A stretch of DNA of 64,000 nt. Source: an uncultured Mycobacterium sp. Its GTDB lineage: Bacteria > Actinomycetota > Actinomycetes > Mycobacteriales > Mycobacteriaceae. Every line of letters starts with the position of its first letter. Within the stretch, counting starts at the first letter, position 1. The notes beneath the pieces were generated by a model. The model saw only the letters and a list, made by a program, of their open reading frames with translations. It was not told the origin of the DNA and made no database searches. Location: the NCBI GenBank assembly GCA_900078375.1, contig FLQS01000024.1, positions 1-64,000 on the forward strand, read 5' to 3'. A program made the position numbers and the translations under genes. This document shows positions 7,906 through 15,996 of the stretch, in pieces.

Positions 7906-8534
7906 GACGCGTCTGCCAGGTAGTCTTCGAGCGCTTGGCGCACCGCCGCGCGCCCGCGGTGCAACAGCACCCGCTGGTTGGCCACACTGATGTCGAGCAG
8001 AGCGCACACCTCACCTGAGTCGAATCCGAGCATGTCGCGCAGGGTGACGACGACACGTTGCCGTTCGGGCAGTTTATCCAGTTCGGCGCGGGCGATCGCG
8101 ACGAACTCCGCGCCGAGCACGGATCCTTCCGGAGTGTCGGGGAAGGCCGACGGTGCCTCGCTGTCCTTCCAGTGTCCGGGCCACTGGTCGCCGGTCTCTC
8201 GGAAGCGGGCCGGGTCAACGGTGCCCCCTGTGTAGGCCGCGATTGCAGTATCGGCGTCGCGGCGTTCGCGGATTCCTCGGGTCTTGGCGATGTTGGTCAT
8301 TACCGTGAAAAGCCATGTGCGCAGCGAGGACCGGCCTTCGAACTTGGCGATGCCCTTGACGAGCGCGATCCAGGTCTCCTGGACCACTTCCTCGGCGATC
8401 TCGCGGCTGGGCACGTATCCTCGCGCCACCCGCAGCAGTGAGGGGGTGTGCTCATCGACGAGCCGGGCAAATACGACCTCGTCCCCGTCGCGCAACGCAG
8501 CGATGAGCGCCGTCTCGTCCGCGGTCTCCGTCAT
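7902..8534 (-). CDS. ECF RNA polymerase sigma factor (copy 1)
   Basis: This 210-residue sigma-70-type ECF factor has region 2 from about residue 14 to 95 ('AEEVVQETWIALVKGIAKFEGRSSLRTWLF', then 'TNIAKTRGIRERR') and region 4 from about 145 to 205 ('LPERQRVVVTLRDMLGFDSGEVCALLDI', then 'NQRVLLHRGRAAVR'). It is followed by its ZAS anti-sigma and preceded 20 bp upstream by a flavodoxin-like gene. The protein closely resembles the second sigma at 9994-10638, including the recognition helix, so both may read the same promoters (see 9326-9352 and its relatives). Confidence 0.92.
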   Translation of the reverse strand: MTETADETALIAALRDGDEVVFARLVDEHTPSLLRVARGYVPSREIAEEVVQETWIALVKGIAKFEGRSSLRTWLFTVMTNIAKTRGIRERRDADTAIAAYTGGTVDPARFRETGDQWPGHWKDSEAPSAFPDTPEGSVLGAEFVAIARAELDKLPERQRVVVTLRDMLGFDSGEVCALLDISVANQRVLLHRGRAAVRQALEDYLADAS

Positions 8535-8554
8535 CGGAACCCGATATTAGCCGC

Positions 8555-9271
8555 TCAGCGGTACTCCGGATTGGCGAAATCGTAACGACACCCTGCGTCC
8601 CATCCCGATCGGAGGTTTCCATACGCCGGAACGCCGCCTGCCGCGCGCAGCAGCTGGGCCAGATGCATCAGGTTCCAGGTCATGAAGGTGGTGTTGCGGT
8701 TGGTGAAGTCATTGTCCGGCCCGCCCGACCCCGGGTCCAGGTAGGACGGGCCCGGACCTGCCTCGCCGATCCAGCCGGCGTCGGCTTGCGGTGGGATGGT
8801 GTAGCCGACGTGCTGCAAGGTGTAGAGCACGTTCTGTGCGCAATGCTTGACGCCATCCTCGTTGCCGGTGATCAGACAGCCACCGACGCGCCCGTAGTAC
8901 AGGTACTGGCCGGCGTCGTTGAGAAGATGGGAGCCGCCGTAGAGCCGCTCATGGACCTGCTTCATCACAGAGCTGTTGTCACCCAGCCAGATCGGGCCCG
9001 CCAACACCAGGATGTCGGCCGCCAGAACCTTCTCGAATATCGCCGGCCAGTCGTCAGTCGTCCAGCCGTGCTCGGTCATGTCCGGCCAAACCCCGGTGGC
9101 GATGTCGTGGTCGATCGCACGGATCACCTCGACGGCCACGCCGTGCTTCTTCATGATGGCGGTGCTGATATCGATCAGGCCCTGCGTGTTGCTGGGCTCG
9201 GGCGAGCGTTTGAGCGTGCAGTTGATGAACAGCGCACGCAGTCCGGCGAAATCGTCCGGCGCAACGATCAT
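8555..9271 (-). CDS. Flavodoxin-like / NADPH-dependent FMN reductase family protein
   Basis: This 238-residue protein starts at ATG 9271 after GAGGAG. 'ALFINCTLKRSPEPSNTQGLID' is the FMN phosphate-binding loop; 'ADILVLAGPIWLGDNSSVMKQVHERL' and 'GRVGGCLITGNEDGVKHCAQN' are the other conserved flavodoxin-family segments. It is likely an NAD(P)H-dependent flavin reductase or quinone reductase used under redox stress. It is the first gene of an operon with sigma and anti-sigma, with the motif TGTAACGG-N16-CAC 55-81 bp upstream, suggesting induction by the sigma factor it precedes. Confidence 0.8.
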   Translation of the reverse strand: MIVAPDDFAGLRALFINCTLKRSPEPSNTQGLIDISTAIMKKHGVAVEVIRAIDHDIATGVWPDMTEHGWTTDDWPAIFEKVLAADILVLAGPIWLGDNSSVMKQVHERLYGGSHLLNDAGQYLYYGRVGGCLITGNEDGVKHCAQNVLYTLQHVGYTIPPQADAGWIGEAGPGPSYLDPGSGGPDNDFTNRNTTFMTWNLMHLAQLLRAAGGVPAYGNLRSGWDAGCRYDFANPEYR

Positions 9272-9325
9272 GGTGTGCTCCTCGAGGAAGGTCGGCGATG
9301 TGATCAGCGACGTTGTTGCGACTAC

Positions 9326-9352
9326 GTGCGCCCAGACGCCTGCACCGTTACA
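9326..9352 (-). promoter_or_regulatory. Predicted ECF sigma promoter P1 (flavodoxin-sigma operon)
   Basis: On the minus strand TGTAACGG is followed after exactly 16 nt by CAC, about 55 bp before the start codon at 9271. The same two blocks at the same spacing occur at five other sites nearby, which is the main support for calling it a promoter. Confidence 0.6.
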
Positions 9353-9532
9353 ACGCCAGAGCGCGCACGGCGGCTGGACCGGGATGTCAAGTCCGCCAAA
9401 CCGACTGGAATCTGGGACGTAGACGCACACGCTACGCCCGCGAGCGGGTCCCGTCGGGCGGCGTCAGTCGACTTCGCACCGCAACGCGTAACGCCGGGGC
9501 CGCAGCTCGTTGCGCTACCTGCCACGATGCGG

Positions 9533-9559
9533 CGTAACGGTACGGCGATTTCGGACCAC
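9533..9559 (+). promoter_or_regulatory. Predicted ECF sigma promoter P2 (anti-sigma/sigma 2 operon)
   Basis: CGTAACGG-N16-CAC lies 108 nt before the ATG of the second anti-sigma gene on the plus strand. It matches the shared motif except for C instead of T at the first position. Confidence 0.55.
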
Positions 9560-9667
9560 TGAGCTCAGGGAAGCGTTTGTCTTGTTGGCGGGCCACCCCA
9601 ATCGCGGCTGCCGACTGTTGCGACGTGGCGCTCACCTCGGGGCTTTGGCACCGACAAGGGAGGTCAC

Positions 9668-10000
9668 ATGAACAGTACGAATAGTCAGGGGGGGTGGCGT
9701 CGGGCCGTGGAAGTATTCCGACGGCGCACTCGTGTGTTAAGCGCATGGGCAACCGGCACGCGCAGGCTGCGATGCCAGGAAATGGTCGAGCTGGTCACCT
9801 TGTATTTAGACGGAGCGATGGATGCCGCCACGCGAGCCCGGTTCGAGCAGCACCTCCAGCAATGCGACGGTTGCGCAGGCTATCTCAAGCAATTTCGGGT
9901 CACCGTACATACCATCGGCGCGATCCGCGAGGAGCAGATCGACCCAGTCTTCCGTGCACGTCTGCTCGATGCGTTCGCCGAAACGGCCGGCTCGTGGTAA
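9668..10000 (+). CDS. Zinc-associated anti-sigma factor (copy 2)
   Basis: This 110-residue protein resembles the anti-sigma at 7666-7905 but has an extra basic N-terminus of about 30 residues. The zinc motif is H62-x3-C66-x2-C69 ('FEQHLQQCDGCAGY') with C36 as the likely fourth ligand. A good ribosome binding site (GGGAGG) precedes ATG 9668. Unusually, it comes before its sigma factor; the sigma GTG lies inside its last codons, so sigma translation may depend on anti-sigma translation. Confidence 0.85.
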   Translation: MNSTNSQGGWRRAVEVFRRRTRVLSAWATGTRRLRCQEMVELVTLYLDGAMDAATRARFEQHLQQCDGCAGYLKQFRVTVHTIGAIREEQIDPVFRARLLDAFAETAGSW

Positions 10001-10638
10001 CCCGGAGCACCGACGAGTCGGCGCTGATCGCGGCGCTACAGGCGGGCGACCAGAACGCATTCGCCCTGCTGGTCGACGAGCACACCCCGACGCTGCTGCG
10101 GGCGGCCCGCGGCTATGTAGCCACCCACGCGATCGCCGAGGAGGTCGTCCAGGACACGTGGATAGCCTTGGTGAGAGGTGTCTCGAAGTTTGAAGGCCGA
10201 TCATCCTTGCGAACATGGCTTTTCGCTGTGATGACCAACATCGCCAAGACTCGCGGGCTCCGTGAGCGCCGCGACAGGGATGCCGCCGCAAGCTTCATGG
10301 AAGCAACCGTCGATCCGGCACGGTTTCACGCTAGGGGAGACACGCACGCCGGCTCGTGGAAGGAGCCGCCAACCGCGTTTCCCGACAGCCCGGAAGGTTC
10401 GGTACTCAGTCGGGAATTGCGCAGCATCGCCCACCGCGAGCTCGACAGATTGCCTGAGCGCCAACGCATCGTGGTCACGCTGCGCGACATGCTGGGCTTT
10501 GATTCCGCAGAGGTGTGTGAACTGCTCGACATCACCGCCGGTAACCAACGGATCCTGCTACATCGGGGGCGAGCCGCGATACGCCAGGTGCTCGAAGACT
10601 ACGTCAGGGACGATTCCCCGGTGCCGACCGACCCGTAA
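9994..10638 (+). CDS. ECF RNA polymerase sigma factor (copy 2)
   Basis: This 214-residue ECF sigma factor begins at GTG 9994, overlapping the anti-sigma stop by 7 nt. Region 2 ('AEEVVQDTWIALVRGVSKFEG', 'TNIAKTRGLRERR') and region 4 ('LPERQRIVVTLRDMLGFDSAEV', 'NQRILLHRGRAAIR') are nearly the same as in sigma copy 1. The two loci therefore arose by duplication and were rearranged, because gene order is reversed. No other in-frame start upstream is needed. A 165-bp gap follows before the convergent DUF417 gene. Confidence 0.92.
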   Translation: MVTRSTDESALIAALQAGDQNAFALLVDEHTPTLLRAARGYVATHAIAEEVVQDTWIALVRGVSKFEGRSSLRTWLFAVMTNIAKTRGLRERRDRDAAASFMEATVDPARFHARGDTHAGSWKEPPTAFPDSPEGSVLSRELRSIAHRELDRLPERQRIVVTLRDMLGFDSAEVCELLDITAGNQRILLHRGRAAIRQVLEDYVRDDSPVPTDP

Positions 10639-10803
10639 CCGTCGGGCTTGCACGGCTGTTGAGCCCTGACACGTCGATGTCGCTTGGAGCCGAAAGGTCG
10701 CTATTGCCAGCGTTGTTCGACTGAGATGGCTCGCCGTGCACGCCGGGACGCGACGTGCACGGCGAGTCGATGCCCGTTGGCATCGGGTGGAGTCGATCCG
10801 GTG

Positions 10804-11334
10804 TTACCGGCTTTCGGCCTCGGTGAGCACCGGTTGCGCTACCGATCGACGGATGGCCCGGACCGAGTCTGCGAGTGTCCATGCCGATAGGCCGATTAGG
10901 GCAACATCCTTGATGAGGAACTGCCCCGTCGAGGAGAGCGCCGGAAATCCGCCGGCGGATGCCTCGCCGATGCCCGGCGTGGTGAAGAGAAAGCTGATGG
11001 TGCCCAGGAATAACCCGATTGCCCCAATGCTGCCGGCGACAGAGAGCTTGGGTGCCAACGGCTTGATGGCGATGAGCACAGCCACCGCGATCTCGACGAC
11101 ACCCAGCAATGCAGAGAACGTACCGACATCGAAAATGTTGTACAGCCAGCTCATGAGCGGGCTGTTGGCGACGAGCGGTTCAATCCCGTGTGCCTCGTAG
11201 GAGGCGAACTTCAGTGCGCCAATCCAGCCAATGACGACGACGAGGCCGTATCGGGCCAGCACGCTGGCGGCGATCTCGATCGTGGCATCGACCTTGGGGA
11301 CGGTGCCGAGCGAGCGGGTTTGGATTGTGGTCAT
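10804..11334 (-). CDS. DUF417 (YkgB/RclC-like) membrane protein, copy A
   Basis: This 176-residue inner-membrane protein has four predicted helices: 'RYGLVVVIGWIGALKF' (about 29-44), 'LLGVVEIAVAVLIAI' (about 77-91), 'AGSIGAIGLFLGTISFLFTTPG' (about 101-122) and 'FLIKDVALIGLSAWTLA' (about 139-155). 'NSPLMSWLYNIF' is the conserved periplasmic loop. Enterobacterial RclC of this family belongs to a reactive-chlorine response operon; a similar stress role is plausible. Two copies of the predicted ECF motif lie upstream (11376-11402 and 11595-11621). A paralog is at 18481-18996. Confidence 0.85.
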   Translation of the reverse strand: MTTIQTRSLGTVPKVDATIEIAASVLARYGLVVVIGWIGALKFASYEAHGIEPLVANSPLMSWLYNIFDVGTFSALLGVVEIAVAVLIAIKPLAPKLSVAGSIGAIGLFLGTISFLFTTPGIGEASAGGFPALSSTGQFLIKDVALIGLSAWTLADSVRAIRRSVAQPVLTEAESR

Positions 11335-11375
11335 GGTGGTGAGCCTTCCCAGAGTGAATGTGCTGTCGGTATTTG

Positions 11376-11402
11376 GTGCCCATAACAGAGTTGAGCGTTA
11401 CA
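11376..11402 (-). promoter_or_regulatory. Predicted ECF sigma promoter P3 (DUF417 copy A)
   Basis: TGTAACGC-N16-CAC on the minus strand, about 42 bp before the DUF417 ATG at 11334, which has GGAAGG as ribosome binding site. Confidence 0.62.
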
Positions 11403-11594
11403 GCGCACCCCCGTCACGATCCTCTGACAGGAGTGGAGTGCCCAAAGGTATTGGCGCACAGAGGCGACCGACGAAGATCCTGGCGACTGCAGGGCTTGAA
11501 TTGCGCAACGCGGAGGTGTGACGAACTAGTTGTTGCTTGGCGGGCAAGACACGTCGACGAACACCGTATCGGACTCTGCTATTGCCGCCTGGTG

Positions 11595-11621
11595 GTGAGC
11601 ATTGGACCCCCGCGCGTTACA
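11595..11621 (-). promoter_or_regulatory. Predicted ECF sigma promoter P4 in a gene-free stretch
   Basis: TGTAACGC-N16-CAC on the minus strand within the 376-bp region 11335-11710, which has no convincing gene. A transcript from here would run about 220 nt before reaching P3. It could be a second, distal promoter of DUF417 copy A or the start of a small RNA. Nothing else recognisable was seen in 11403-11710. Confidence 0.45.
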
Positions 11622-11710
11622 CGCAAAGCATGAGTGTGGCTGCGCGCGAGTGTTTTTCGGCGAGGTAGTATGGCCCAATTCGCGCGACTTCCCGGGTGAG
11701 GCGTATCGCG

Positions 11711-12715
11711 TCACGACTCAGGATCGTTCGTCGACACCGTACGGTCGCACGTGGCCAGCAGGGGGGCCAGCTTGGTGCAAACGGTGCGGACGTGCTTGAT
11801 GACCATGTCTTCGGGCATGCCGGCGAGCGAGGCGAAGATCAACACGGTATCCACCGGCGCAGCCGCCGTGTAGTCGCAGATCTTGGCGGCCACCGTCTGC
11901 GGTCGGTCGCACCAGAAGTAGCCCAGAAGCGAGTCAGGAGTTCCACCTCGAATCCGATCAGGGTCGATCGGCCGCGGCGCGGACTGTCCGGTCCCTTCCG
12001 CGCCGTGCATCGCATAGGTGTCGAACTGATGGACCATGTGCACCCGCACGGTCGGCCAGTCCGCCTCCGGATCGTCGCTGACCCACGCATTGACCCAGCC
12101 GGCCATTCGCCCGCGGCTGACGTCGTGGCCGCCGTCGCGCAGCCCGTCACGATAGGGGGCCCAATTCCTGGCATCAGCAGAGAGCAGGCGTTCACCGAGC
12201 AGCCCCGCCCGTCGCGCACCTTGCGGGCCCTGATAGCCCATCCAAATGGGAACGTGCGCTTGCACCGGTTGCGGCAGTACACCTCCCGGCGACAACAGGC
12301 TCCGGATCTGTTGCGCTCGCGCGTCGGTCTGCGCGTAACGCCTTCGCGAGTCAGCGCCGAACAATTCGTATTCCGGGATGCGATAGCCGCTGCCCAACCC
12401 CAGGTCCAGACGCCCCCCGGAGATGAGGTCGACCATCGCCGCCTGCTCGGCGATGTCTACGGCGTGGTGCAGTGGCGCGAGCACGACCGCGGTCCCGAGT
12501 CGTATCCGTGACGTCCGTGCTGCCGCCGCAGCCAGGAACGTCAGCGGCGCGGCAACGTAGTCGTCGGAAAAGAGGTGATGCTCGGACAGCCAGATCGAGT
12601 CGGCTCCGAGGTGCTCGGCCTCCTCGATCACCTCAAGTGTGAACGCGTGCAACCGCGCTGGATCCTGTCGCCAAGCATGGGGGTTGCGCAGGTCGAAATA
12701 CAGCCCCACCTTCAT
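11711..12715 (-). CDS. LLM-class flavin-dependent oxidoreductase
   Basis: This 334-residue luciferase-like TIM barrel includes 'ADSIWLSEHHLFSDDYVAAPLTF' near residues 39-61 and 'LISGGRLDLGLGSGYRIPEYELFG' near 97-120, typical of F420- or FMN-dependent monooxygenases and dehydrogenases of actinobacteria. 'HVPIWMGYQGPQGARRAG' is the usual sugar/phosphate-binding strand. Cofactor choice cannot be decided by eye. It stands alone, convergent with nothing close, and lacks the ECF motif upstream. Confidence 0.85.
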   Translation of the reverse strand: MKVGLYFDLRNPHAWRQDPARLHAFTLEVIEEAEHLGADSIWLSEHHLFSDDYVAAPLTFLAAAAARTSRIRLGTAVVLAPLHHAVDIAEQAAMVDLISGGRLDLGLGSGYRIPEYELFGADSRRRYAQTDARAQQIRSLLSPGGVLPQPVQAHVPIWMGYQGPQGARRAGLLGERLLSADARNWAPYRDGLRDGGHDVSRGRMAGWVNAWVSDDPEADWPTVRVHMVHQFDTYAMHGAEGTGQSAPRPIDPDRIRGGTPDSLLGYFWCDRPQTVAAKICDYTAAAPVDTVLIFASLAGMPEDMVIKHVRTVCTKLAPLLATCDRTVSTNDPES

Positions 12716-12795
12716 CGCGGGCCCGACATGCCGTCGCAGTCATGTCTCACCGAGGTCTCCTTCTGGCGCTACTGCGCGTCGACGTAGTCAGGTGA

Positions 12796-13170
12796 TCAGA
12801 ACGCGGGCTGCTGGGATGGCCCGGGGGGAGCGACAGGCACTGAGGTCGCTGGGATCCCGGTCGGACGGGGCCTCGGGGCATACGGGTCGCGCTGCGCTTG
12901 GGCTGGTCGCGCCACCGGAGCCGACGGCGATTGGTGCGGCGCGGGAGCAGCGGGGGCGGGCGCGGTTTGTGCCGGCCGCGTCTTCGTAGTGGGATGCCAG
13001 ACAGGGTGCGGAATCTTGTGCAGGCCAACAGTGTGGGCGGCGGCGGGGTTTCCCGAAGCGGTGGCATCGGGATGGGCGGTGTGCGCAAACGCCGGAGGGG
13101 CAACGGTCAGCGCGAGCGCTACGCCCAGACCGGCCAGAAGTTGTGCCGCCGCTACTCGGGTCGGTTTCAT
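12796..13170 (-). CDS. Secreted Pro/Ala-rich protein
   Basis: This 124-residue protein starts at ATG 13170. A signal peptide is clear: 'MKPTRVAAAQLLAG' then 'VALALTVAPPAFA' with cleavage near residue 29. The mature part is rich in Pro, Ala, His and Thr and looks disordered; it has no cysteines. No family was recognised. A predicted ECF promoter (13231-13257) lies 61 bp upstream, suggesting it is an envelope stress product of the sigma regulon. Confidence 0.65.
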   Translation of the reverse strand: MKPTRVAAAQLLAGLGVALALTVAPPAFAHTAHPDATASGNPAAAHTVGLHKIPHPVWHPTTKTRPAQTAPAPAAPAPHQSPSAPVARPAQAQRDPYAPRPRPTGIPATSVPVAPPGPSQQPAF

Positions 13171-13230
13171 CAGTGTGTCCTTACGGTTGGTGGTTGCAGT
13201 TGACTTGCCTGACTGCACTTATGAAGCGGT

Positions 13231-13257
13231 GTGTTCTCGGGTTGGTGAAGCGTTACA
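13231..13257 (-). promoter_or_regulatory. Predicted ECF sigma promoter P5 (secreted Pro-rich protein)
   Basis: TGTAACGC-N16-CAC on the minus strand, 61 bp upstream of the ATG at 13170. Confidence 0.6.
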
Positions 13258-13599
13258 TCCCCGTTTCGATGGCATTGCAGACAGCATCTGTTGTATGGCT
13301 TCGCAGCGTTTTCACAGGAAGTAGCTGGCCAACGAAGTCCCGCAAAGCGAGTCGCGCGAACCGAGTGCGGCCGGTGTGCTTGGCGATCCCGCAGTTTGGG
13401 AGAACCAGACAGCAGCCGCTCGGGGTATCGGGCAACGGAGTGGGCTCGTCGTACGCTTGTGGCACAACGTGATTAGGTTCAGCGGGACCGATCTTTGACC
13501 GTACATATTCTGGTTTTCGTTCGGGTCCGGCACGTCATGTTGAGCGCATCTGGTGCCCGTTCCTACCAAGCGTTTTCTCTCCGCGGATTTCCGGCCGGG
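13258..13599. other. Gene-free stretch
   Basis: About 340 bp between P5 and the end of the esterase gene. Short open frames exist on both strands but none shows codon bias, a start site or a recognisable protein. No repeat or hairpin of note was seen. Confidence 0.5.
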
Positions 13600-15003
13600 C
13601 TACTTCGCCGCCGGTGGGTCGGCGAGTGATGACACCGCGGTGACCGGGGTTTGTAGGGCTGGCGGCGCGCCCGGCATCGGGATGGCTGGCACCGCGGGGG
13701 TTCTCAGCTGGCCTGCCAGCCACGGCAGCGCAGCGTTGAACGCCTGTGCAGCGAACGGCCAGTCGTGGCGCCCGGGCAGCTCTAGCACCGAGCACTCGAT
13801 GCCATGTGCCGCGGCCATCCTGCACAACGTTTGGGCGGCCTGGTCTTGGCCTTCGGGGTTGGCGAGATCGGGACCGCCGCCGCCGCGCGGCTCGTCTTTG
13901 GCGGCCACGGCGAACAGCCCCGATACTGCGCTGTAGTGGCCGTGACGGGTGATCACTGTGGTCGGGTCGAATGCGGCCCAGGCGTCGGAGTCACCGCCGA
14001 ACAATCGCTCGATGGTCTGCGCTTTGGTGCCGGAGTTCGGGCTCAGGTCCCCGGCGATGTCGACGAACGTGCTGAACAGTTCCGGACGGCGTACGGCCAG
14101 TTCGACGGCGCACGTGCCACCCATCGACCAGCCAACGACACCCCAGTTGCGACGATCAGCGCTGACACCGAAGTTGGAGAACATATAGGGCACAACATCT
14201 TTGGTGAGGTGGAACGAGGCGTTCCCGCGGATTCCGTTGACACATTCGGTGTCGTTGTCGAACGCCCCGGTGGCATCGACGAAAACGAACACCGGCGCGT
14301 TGCCGCCGTGTGCGGTCGCGAAGTCGTCGATCGCATGTACCGCACCTCCGGCACGCAGCCAGTCGGCCGGGGTGTTGAACTGCGCGCCGATCATCATCAC
14401 CACCGGCAGCCGCGGTGGCGGGTTGGCGGCGAACCACGCCGGCGGCAGATAGACCAGCTCGTCGCGATGCCGGAACCGCGATGCCGCGGCGCTGATTGTT
14501 ACGGGTACGACCACGCCACGGCTTGGGCGGGTACCGGCGAGCTGCATCGCGGTGACAGTCATCCGGTCGGTCTGATCGGGAAGAGGGCTCACCGTTAACT
14601 GGCTCCACGCGGAGTGCACAGTCGGGAAGTAGCCGACCCACTGGTTGACCACCAACGCCGCACACAGGGCGCAGGCCGGCACGCACGCCAGCCCCAGGCC
14701 GCGTCGCCACCACCGTGCGTCGCGCCATCCGGCCGCGGCGGTGACGAGTGTGAGCCCGGTCAGCCCGACCCACCACCACAGCCGACGCGGTGCGGGGTCG
14801 CCAGCCACGCCGACCGAACCGAGATAGACGTTGACCGCCAGCGCGAGTGCGCCGCCAAGGACCGCTGCCGCCGGCAGCCACCACGTGCGCCATCGCCGCG
14901 ACCGCCATCCCACTGCCATCGCGACACCGGTGAGGGTGATGAGTTGGATGAGCGCGGGCAGCCAGCCAGATGTCAGTGACTGTTGCCCGATGAGGTGCTG
15001 CAC
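13600..15003 (-). CDS. Membrane-anchored esterase of the antigen 85 / esterase D type
   Basis: This 467-residue protein has about four N-terminal helices (residues 10-130: 'LPALIQLITLTGVAMAVGW', 'AAAVLGGALALAVNVYLGS', 'WWVGLTGLTLVTAAAGW', 'LGLACVPACALCAALVVN') and a C-terminal alpha/beta hydrolase domain. The nucleophile elbow is 'GVVGWSMGGTCAVE' (GxSxG) and the likely catalytic histidine is in 'LPGRHDWPF'. The enzyme domain should face the periplasm. It resembles mycobacterial esterases related to antigen 85; a role in cell-envelope ester chemistry is possible. The C-terminus ends in a Pro/Ala tail. Confidence 0.8.
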   Translation of the reverse strand: MQHLIGQQSLTSGWLPALIQLITLTGVAMAVGWRSRRWRTWWLPAAAVLGGALALAVNVYLGSVGVAGDPAPRRLWWWVGLTGLTLVTAAAGWRDARWWRRGLGLACVPACALCAALVVNQWVGYFPTVHSAWSQLTVSPLPDQTDRMTVTAMQLAGTRPSRGVVVPVTISAAASRFRHRDELVYLPPAWFAANPPPRLPVVMMIGAQFNTPADWLRAGGAVHAIDDFATAHGGNAPVFVFVDATGAFDNDTECVNGIRGNASFHLTKDVVPYMFSNFGVSADRRNWGVVGWSMGGTCAVELAVRRPELFSTFVDIAGDLSPNSGTKAQTIERLFGGDSDAWAAFDPTTVITRHGHYSAVSGLFAVAAKDEPRGGGGPDLANPEGQDQAAQTLCRMAAAHGIECSVLELPGRHDWPFAAQAFNAALPWLAGQLRTPAVPAIPMPGAPPALQTPVTAVSSLADPPAAK

Positions 15004-15246
15004 CCCGATCAGGCCTCTCGCGCTGCGGCCCGATGCCTGGGTGACAAACGCTGGGGCCGTTGTGCCGTCGGCCGGCCGAGATGTTCCGCACGGCGAGCTG
15101 TCGACGCCACTGACACTCCTTCACAGATGGGAATCACCTCCAATTTACGTGCGGAGTGCAGGGCATGCAAAATGCACGCGCCTATCCGGGCCGCACGGCT
15201 ACCAGCGTTCGGCACGGTATTCTCCGGCCAGACACGAAAGGACCCC

Positions 15247-15768
15247 ATGGCTGTATCGAAGAAGCGCAGGGGCAGGCCCGCGGCTTCCAGCGCCGTCGCC
15301 GACGACTTCCTGATACAACTTGAGCAGGCCACCCGAGGGCTGCTCGCGTTGAACGTTTCAGTGCTCGAGCGCATGGAAAAGCGGATCGGACTGGCGCCCT
15401 TGCGCGCATTGCAATCCTTGGAGCGCCTAGGGCCCAGCATGGTCACCCAACTCGGCGACGACCTTGATCTGTTGTCGTCGACAGCGAGCCGCCTCAGCGA
15501 CCGCCTTGCCGACGCCGGCTACATCACCCGCAGCGTGTCGCCGACCAATCGGCGCGCGACCCTGCTGGAACTCACCGATGCCGGTCGCGCCGTGCTCGAC
15601 GACCTCGAGACGTTGCGGGTGCAGGCCTTCGGTGAGGTTGCTGCGCTCATGAGCGATGTCGACCGAGCGGCGCTGGTCCAGGGCACCCAGGCGTTCACTG
15701 ACGCCCATCGGGAGCTGTCCGACCGCGCGCGACAGGACCGCACGGGTCCGGTGTCGAAACCGCGCTGA
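15247..15768 (+). CDS. MarR-family transcriptional regulator
   Basis: This 173-residue protein starts at ATG 15247 after GAAAGG. The N-terminus is basic ('MAVSKKRRGRPAASS'), followed by a MarR winged helix: 'LGPSMVTQLGDDLDLLSSTASRLSDRLADAGYI' (recognition helix about residues 77-92) and wing 'SVSPTNRRATLLELTDAGR'. The long basic tail is unusual for MarR and may add DNA contacts. It is divergent from the esterase gene, with a 243-bp gap, and may control it. About 230 bp without a gene follow. Confidence 0.85.
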   Translation: MAVSKKRRGRPAASSAVADDFLIQLEQATRGLLALNVSVLERMEKRIGLAPLRALQSLERLGPSMVTQLGDDLDLLSSTASRLSDRLADAGYITRSVSPTNRRATLLELTDAGRAVLDDLETLRVQAFGEVAALMSDVDRAALVQGTQAFTDAHRELSDRARQDRTGPVSKPR

Positions 15769-15996
15769 GGACGCACGCGGATCGGCCCGGCCGAAAGCTG
15801 CGGGGCGAGGTCATCACCGAGGCAACAGTGTTGCGCGACGTTTCCGCAACGGGCGCTACAGATCTGGCTGCGCGACAGGGGAATCCGTCCCGCTATGCCG
15901 GAGGGCGTCGCTCAACTACGGGTCTCACAGCGGGCGTTGGAGCGACGATGTGGGCAGATCGACGGTGAGGTGTGACGGCACCTCGGTTGCGGTCAA

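Noticed and set aside
9486..9512. Another CGTAACGC near the sigma motif sites
   Set aside because: After 16 nt it has TGC instead of CAC, so it does not satisfy the two-block motif.
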